The notes beneath the pieces are model-generated. The model ran no database searches. It was not told the DNA's origin and saw nothing but the letters and a program-made list of their open reading frames with translations. Positions 41,191-44,815 of a DNA stretch of 44,815 nucleotides are shown here, piece by piece. The DNA comes from an uncultured Faecalibacterium sp. (lineage in GTDB: Bacteria; Bacillota; Clostridia; Oscillospirales; Ruminococcaceae), in contig CAKTGS010000006.1 in the NCBI GenBank assembly GCA_934561485.1, forward strand, positions 1 through 44,815. The letters run 5' to 3'. The translations under genes and the position numbers were made by a program. Positions within the stretch are counted from its first letter, which is position 1; each line of letters opens with the position of its first letter.

Positions 41191-43092
41191 TCAGGACAGC
41201 AGCGAGGTCCACCAGTCCACAAGGCCGGACTGGTTGTCACTGCTGGCGCCGGAAGTTTCTGCCGAGCTGCTGGAGGACGAACTGCCGCCCCACAAGCCGC
41301 TCCACCAATCGCTGCCGCCGCCCGTGCTCTCGCTGGAAGATGCAGGCTCTTCCGGTTCCGGCTGCGGTTCCGGCCCTGCACTGACCACAATGCTGACACG
41401 GCTGTTCAGTTTGACGCTGGAACCGGCTGCGGGGTCCTGCCCGATCACGGTACCAGCAGGCTGATCGCTGTACTGCTGCGACTGGCTGCCCAGGCCAAGA
41501 TGGTTCTGCACCAGCAGGGTGCGCACATCATCCACGCTCAGGCCGGTGAGCGAAGGCACCTTGGCAGTGGTTGCCACCTGCGGACGGCTGACATAGACTA
41601 CCACCGTGGAACCGGCCTCCACCTGGCTGCCGGCTGCAGGGTCGGTGCGGATGACAGCACCCGTTGCCACCGAGGTGTCCACGGCCTGGGTGACCAGCAC
41701 CGAAACGCCCAGATCCTTGAGCTGCTGCTCTGCATCCGCCTGCACGTAGTTGGTCACATCCGGCACGGTAACGTACTGGGTGCCCAGGCTGACGGTCAGG
41801 GTCACGTTCTGGCCTTCCCGCACGGTACGGCCGGAAACAGGCGACTGCTTGTAGATATAGCCCGCTGCATAGTTGCTGTTGTACTCCTGCTCCCAATCCA
41901 CCGAGATCTGGCCGGAAGCCACCTGGTCCGTGGCCTGGGCCTGCTCCTGGGTCATGCCGATATAATCTCCCAGGGTAATGTCGGCCTTATTGTTCATCAG
42001 GTTGGAGGAATCGTTCAGGATCATCCAGCACAGTGCAAGGCAGGCCACGGCAAATGCAATGGTAATGCCAAACAGCACCGGCAAAAAGGCCGAGCTGCGC
42101 TTTTTTTTGCGGGCTGTTTTTTTGCCCTTGCCGCGCGGGGCGGGCTGTTCGGGCTGGCGATGGGCGCGGTTCTGATTCATCGTTCGTTTCACCACCTTTT
42201 CGGGTGCATCTTCGGTAATATACTGATATTCAAACAACACAGAGGGGTTCTGCACATAGGTTTCCAGCGCGTCCAGCATTTCCCGTGCCGAAGCGTAGCG
42301 GTTCTGCGGGAGCTTGGCCATGGCCTTTTCGGTGATCTCCACCAGCGCTGCCGGAACATCCGGTGCGATCTCGTGCAGCGATTTCGGCTGGTCCGAGATC
42401 TGCTTGATGGCCACTTCCACCACATCGTCCGCGTCAAAGGGCAGGTGGCCCGAGAGCATCTCATACATCATGACACCCACCGAGTAGATGTCACTGGTGC
42501 AGTCGGTTTCATCACCCTTGGCCTGTTCCGGGCTGATGTAGTGGACGCTGCCCATGGCTTTTCCGGCCAGCAGCTGATTTTCTGCACGGGAAATGCGGGC
42601 AATGCCAAAGTCCATCATGCGCAGCTGACCATTGTCCAGCAGCATAATGTTCTGGGGCTTGATGTCCCGGTGTACCACGCCGTTTGCATGGGCATGTTCC
42701 AGCGCCTTGAGGATCTGGGAAATAAAGTGCACGGTTTCGCGGCTGGTCAGCTTGCCGCCCCGTTCGTTGAGGTACTCCCGCAGGGTCATGCCATCCACAT
42801 ATTCCATCACGATATACTGCAGATGGTCGTTGACCGAAACATCGTACACCTTGACGATGTTGGGGTGGTTGAGCAGAGAGATGGCCTTGGATTCATTCTT
42901 GAAGCGGCGCACAAGGTCAGGGTCGTGCATATACTCCTGCTTGAGCACCTTGACGGCTACCACCGTGCCTGCGGGCACCGGGCCGTTCTGCCCCAGCATG
43001 ACCGCTTTATACACATTGGCCATGCCGCCGGAACCGATCAGTTCCCGGACTTCGTACAGGCCGTCCAGCTTTTTGCCAATCAGATTATCCAT
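41191..43092 (-). CDS. prkC: PASTA-domain Ser/Thr protein kinase PrkC (Stk)
   Basis: Eukaryotic-type membrane kinase that senses cell-wall fragments. The kinase domain spans about 10-280: G-loop GSGGMANV (20-27), K48, HRDIKPQN (141-148), DFG 161-163. A basic stretch (about 318-333) precedes one membrane segment, 336-359. Three PASTA repeats follow (about 369-436, 437-507, 508-573). A Ser-rich tail (about 575-633) carries two DWW motifs (595-597, 626-628) and is absent from standard PrkC. The 633-residue length is normal. It overlaps prpC by 8 bases. Confidence 0.95.
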   Translation of the reverse strand: MDNLIGKKLDGLYEVRELIGSGGMANVYKAVMLGQNGPVPAGTVVAVKVLKQEYMHDPDLVRRFKNESKAISLLNHPNIVKVYDVSVNDHLQYIVMEYVDGMTLREYLNERGGKLTSRETVHFISQILKALEHAHANGVVHRDIKPQNIMLLDNGQLRMMDFGIARISRAENQLLAGKAMGSVHYISPEQAKGDETDCTSDIYSVGVMMYEMLSGHLPFDADDVVEVAIKQISDQPKSLHEIAPDVPAALVEITEKAMAKLPQNRYASAREMLDALETYVQNPSVLFEYQYITEDAPEKVVKRTMNQNRAHRQPEQPAPRGKGKKTARKKKRSSAFLPVLFGITIAFAVACLALCWMILNDSSNLMNNKADITLGDYIGMTQEQAQATDQVASGQISVDWEQEYNSNYAAGYIYKQSPVSGRTVREGQNVTLTVSLGTQYVTVPDVTNYVQADAEQQLKDLGVSVLVTQAVDTSVATGAVIRTDPAAGSQVEAGSTVVVYVSRPQVATTAKVPSLTGLSVDDVRTLLVQNHLGLGSQSQQYSDQPAGTVIGQDPAAGSSVKLNSRVSIVVSAGPEPQPEPEEPASSSESTGGGSDWWSGLWGGSSSSSSSAETSGASSDNQSGLVDWWTSLLS

Positions 43093-43837
43093 TGTGCACC
43101 TCCAGCGGTTCTACGCCCAGCAGCAGCGCTGTGATGTTGTCCGGACCGCCGTTTTCGTTGGCTGCCGCCACCAGCAGGTCCGGCAGGTCGTAGAAGCGGC
43201 CGCTGCGCAGCAGCTGTTCCAGCTGCGGTTTGGGCACCGCATTGGTCAGGCCATCGGAACACAGCAGCAGGATATCCCCCGGCTGCACCGCCGTGCAGGT
43301 AAACTCCGGGTCCAGCCGGTAGTCCACGCCCAGGGCACGGGTGATGATATTTTTCTGCGGGTGATGCTCGGCTTCCTCCACCGTAATGGTACCGCAGTCC
43401 ACCAGCTCCTGCACATAGGAGTGGTCGTGGGTGAGCTGCGCAAGGCAGCCGTCCCGGAAGCGGTAGGCCCGGGAATCGCCTGCATGGCACAGATAGGCCT
43501 TGCCGGAGCGCACCAGGGCGCACACCGCTGTGGTGCCCATACCGGCCAGCGATTCCTCGCGGATCGCCTTTTGGAATACAAAGCGGTTGGCACTGAGCAG
43601 TGTCTTTTTCAGGAAGGTTTCCTCTTCGCCGGGCAGGCACTTGGACGCATACTGCTCCTGGAAGCACCGCTCAATAATGTCGCACGCACTCTGCGAGGCC
43701 TCGCGGCCCCCGCGTGCGCCGCCCATGCCATCGCACACCAAGGCCCAGGCAGCCCCGCCGGGCAGCTGCCCGGCCCGGTAATCGTCCTGGTTGTCCTGGC
43801 GGACCCGGCCCACATCCGTTTTTCCTGCAAGTTTCAT
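43085..43837 (-). CDS. prpC: PP2C-type Ser/Thr phosphatase PrpC (Stp)
   Basis: Metal-dependent phosphatase that opposes PrkC, 250 residues. PP2C motifs: DVGRVRQDNQDDY (8-20), DGMGGARGGREAS (about 36-48), GMGTTAV, CHAGDSRAYR, LLCSDGLTNAV and GGPDNIT near the C-terminus. The four metal-binding aspartates are present. Its end overlaps prkC by 8 bases, so the pair is co-translated. Confidence 0.96.
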   Translation of the reverse strand: MKLAGKTDVGRVRQDNQDDYRAGQLPGGAAWALVCDGMGGARGGREASQSACDIIERCFQEQYASKCLPGEEETFLKKTLLSANRFVFQKAIREESLAGMGTTAVCALVRSGKAYLCHAGDSRAYRFRDGCLAQLTHDHSYVQELVDCGTITVEEAEHHPQKNIITRALGVDYRLDPEFTCTAVQPGDILLLCSDGLTNAVPKPQLEQLLRSGRFYDLPDLLVAAANENGGPDNITALLLGVEPLEVHNG

Positions 43838-43852
43838 AGGCTTCTCCCTTTA

Positions 43853-44815
43853 TTATGCCTTCCCGTTCATTTCATCGCGGCGCAGCTGCCCGCATGCGGC
43901 GCTGATTTCGCTGCCCAGACGGCGGCGCACCGTGGCATTGACGCCCAGACTTTCCAGCTTTTGCTGGAAGCGGTGCACGTTGGCTGCATCGGTGGCGGAA
44001 TACGGGCTGCCGTCCACCGGGTTGATGGGGATCAGATTTACATGCGCGCCCATGCCCCGGATCAGGTTGGCCAGCTGTTTTGCGCAGGCATCGGAATCAT
44101 TGACGCCGCGCACCATGGAATATTCAAAGCTGACCCGGCGGCCCGTGGTATCCTGATACCGGCGCACTGCCTGCATCAGCTGCTCCACCGGGTAGGCATC
44201 GTTCACCGGCATCATGCCGCTGCGGATCTCATTGTTGGGAGCGTGCAGCGACACGGAAAGGGTCAGCTGCAGCTTTTTCTCGGCCAGCAGGTCGATCTTG
44301 GGCACAAGGCCGCAGGTGGAAAGGCTGATGTTTCGCATCCCGATGTTGACCCCCTCGGGCGAGGTGATGTTTTCCAGAAACTTCATCACTTCGTCAAAGT
44401 TGTCCAGCGGCTCGCCGATGCCCATGAGCACGATGTGGGAAATGCGCTCACCGATGTCCTTCTGCGCGGTGTAGATTTCCGCGCAGATTTCGCCTGCTTC
44501 CAGGTTGCGCACACGGCCTGCCTGGGTGGAAGCGCAGAAGCGGCAGCCCATGCGGCAGCCCACCTGAGTGGACACACACACCGTGTTGCCGTAGTGGTAG
44601 CGCATGACCACGGTTTCGATGCAGTTGCCGTCTGCCATGCGCAGCAGATATTTTACGGTGCCGTCTTTTGCTTCCTGTCGGCGCTCGATCTTCGGGGCAG
44701 CAATGTAAAAGCGCTCTTCCAACTTGGCCAGCAGGGTTTTGGGCTGGTCGGTCATGGCCGAAAACTCGGTGACCAGCTTCTGATGCACCCAGTGGAAGAT
44801 CTGCTTTGCCCGGAA
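43853..44815 (-). CDS. rlmN: Dual-specificity RNA methyltransferase RlmN, 3' part
   Basis: Radical SAM methyltransferase that makes m2A2503 in 23S rRNA and m2A37 in some tRNAs. 320 residues are visible; the frame stays open to the window edge (FRAKQIFHWV before the first internal Met), so the true start is just outside. Radical SAM cysteines lie in GCRMGCRFCAS (CX3CX2C), with GEPLDNFDEV, and the C-terminal catalytic cysteine in ISAACGQLR. The gene heads the rlmN-prpC-prkC-rsgA-thiN run, as in Bacillus. Confidence 0.95.
   Translation of the reverse strand, partial: FRAKQIFHWVHQKLVTEFSAMTDQPKTLLAKLEERFYIAAPKIERRQEAKDGTVKYLLRMADGNCIETVVMRYHYGNTVCVSTQVGCRMGCRFCASTQAGRVRNLEAGEICAEIYTAQKDIGERISHIVLMGIGEPLDNFDEVMKFLENITSPEGVNIGMRNISLSTCGLVPKIDLLAEKKLQLTLSVSLHAPNNEIRSGMMPVNDAYPVEQLMQAVRRYQDTTGRRVSFEYSMVRGVNDSDACAKQLANLIRGMGAHVNLIPINPVDGSPYSATDAANVHRFQQKLESLGVNATVRRRLGSEISAACGQLRRDEMNGKA

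Noticed and set aside
41500..43134. 544-codon plus-strand frame opposite prkC
   Set aside because: Mirror of a kinase with all catalytic motifs.

Overview
The window looks like chromosomal core DNA from a GC-rich, endospore-type Bacillota, most likely Clostridia of the Oscillospiraceae/Ruminococcaceae kind (the Faecalibacterium/Gemmiger/Subdoligranulum neighbourhood is my best guess). The reasons are a Gram-positive gene order, a tyrosine T-box, an eight-gene spoIIIA operon, a SpoVM-like micro-protein and a SipL-like protein, a PrkC/PrpC pair, and strong AGGAGG ribosome sites. I see no phage, transposon, CRISPR array, tRNA or rRNA. Nearly everything is on the minus strand; only padR, its partner gene, one small orphan gene and a mocA-like gene are on the plus strand. 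Genus assignment is inference.

Layout by coordinate (transcription of minus genes runs from high to low positions). 1-960: 5' part of tyrS with its T-box leader and a promoter inside the end of recN. 938-11567: asp23 - nusB - TsaD-like - xseA - xseB - ispA - DUF212 - dxs - tlyA - nadK - argR - recN, an isoprenoid/nuclease/repair housekeeping run like that of Bacillus and clostridia, with a sigma-A promoter before asp23. 11614-16313: spoIIIAA to spoIIIAH, the mother-cell half of the SpoIIIA-SpoIIQ channel. 16345-22280: phoH - ybeY - era - yqzL-like - recO - mutS2, closed by a terminator. 22475-23809: an autoregulated padR-DUF2812 pair, a 64-residue orphan gene and a convergent terminator.

23816-32983 is a tightly coupled ten-gene operon for a selenium-dependent molybdenum hydroxylase: three hydroxylase subunits (FAD, 2Fe-2S, molybdopterin), YqeC, SelD, YedF, a cysteine desulfurase, DUF3343, an XdhC-like protein and YqeB. 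A divergent mocA-like gene and an NCS2 xanthine/uracil-type permease flank it. Together they suggest uptake of a purine, its hydroxylation by an enzyme with a labile selenium cofactor, and dedicated cofactor maturation. This gene set is a known type, not a new system.

35273-37720 holds DUF1653, an RmlD-like reductase and azlC/azlD. 37849-39629 holds a SipL-like SPOCS/LysM gene and a 28-codon spoVM-like gene, both behind sigma-E-like promoters. 39650-44815 is rlmN (partial) - prpC - prkC - rsgA - thiN, running into spoVM as in Bacillus subtilis but without rpe between rsgA and thiN.

The observations most worth checking are the spoVM-like micro-gene and its placement beside sipL, the selenium hydroxylase operon with its divergent promoters, the double-palindrome PadR operator, and several structured intergenic RNAs. 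I found no strongly supported, wholly undescribed system.
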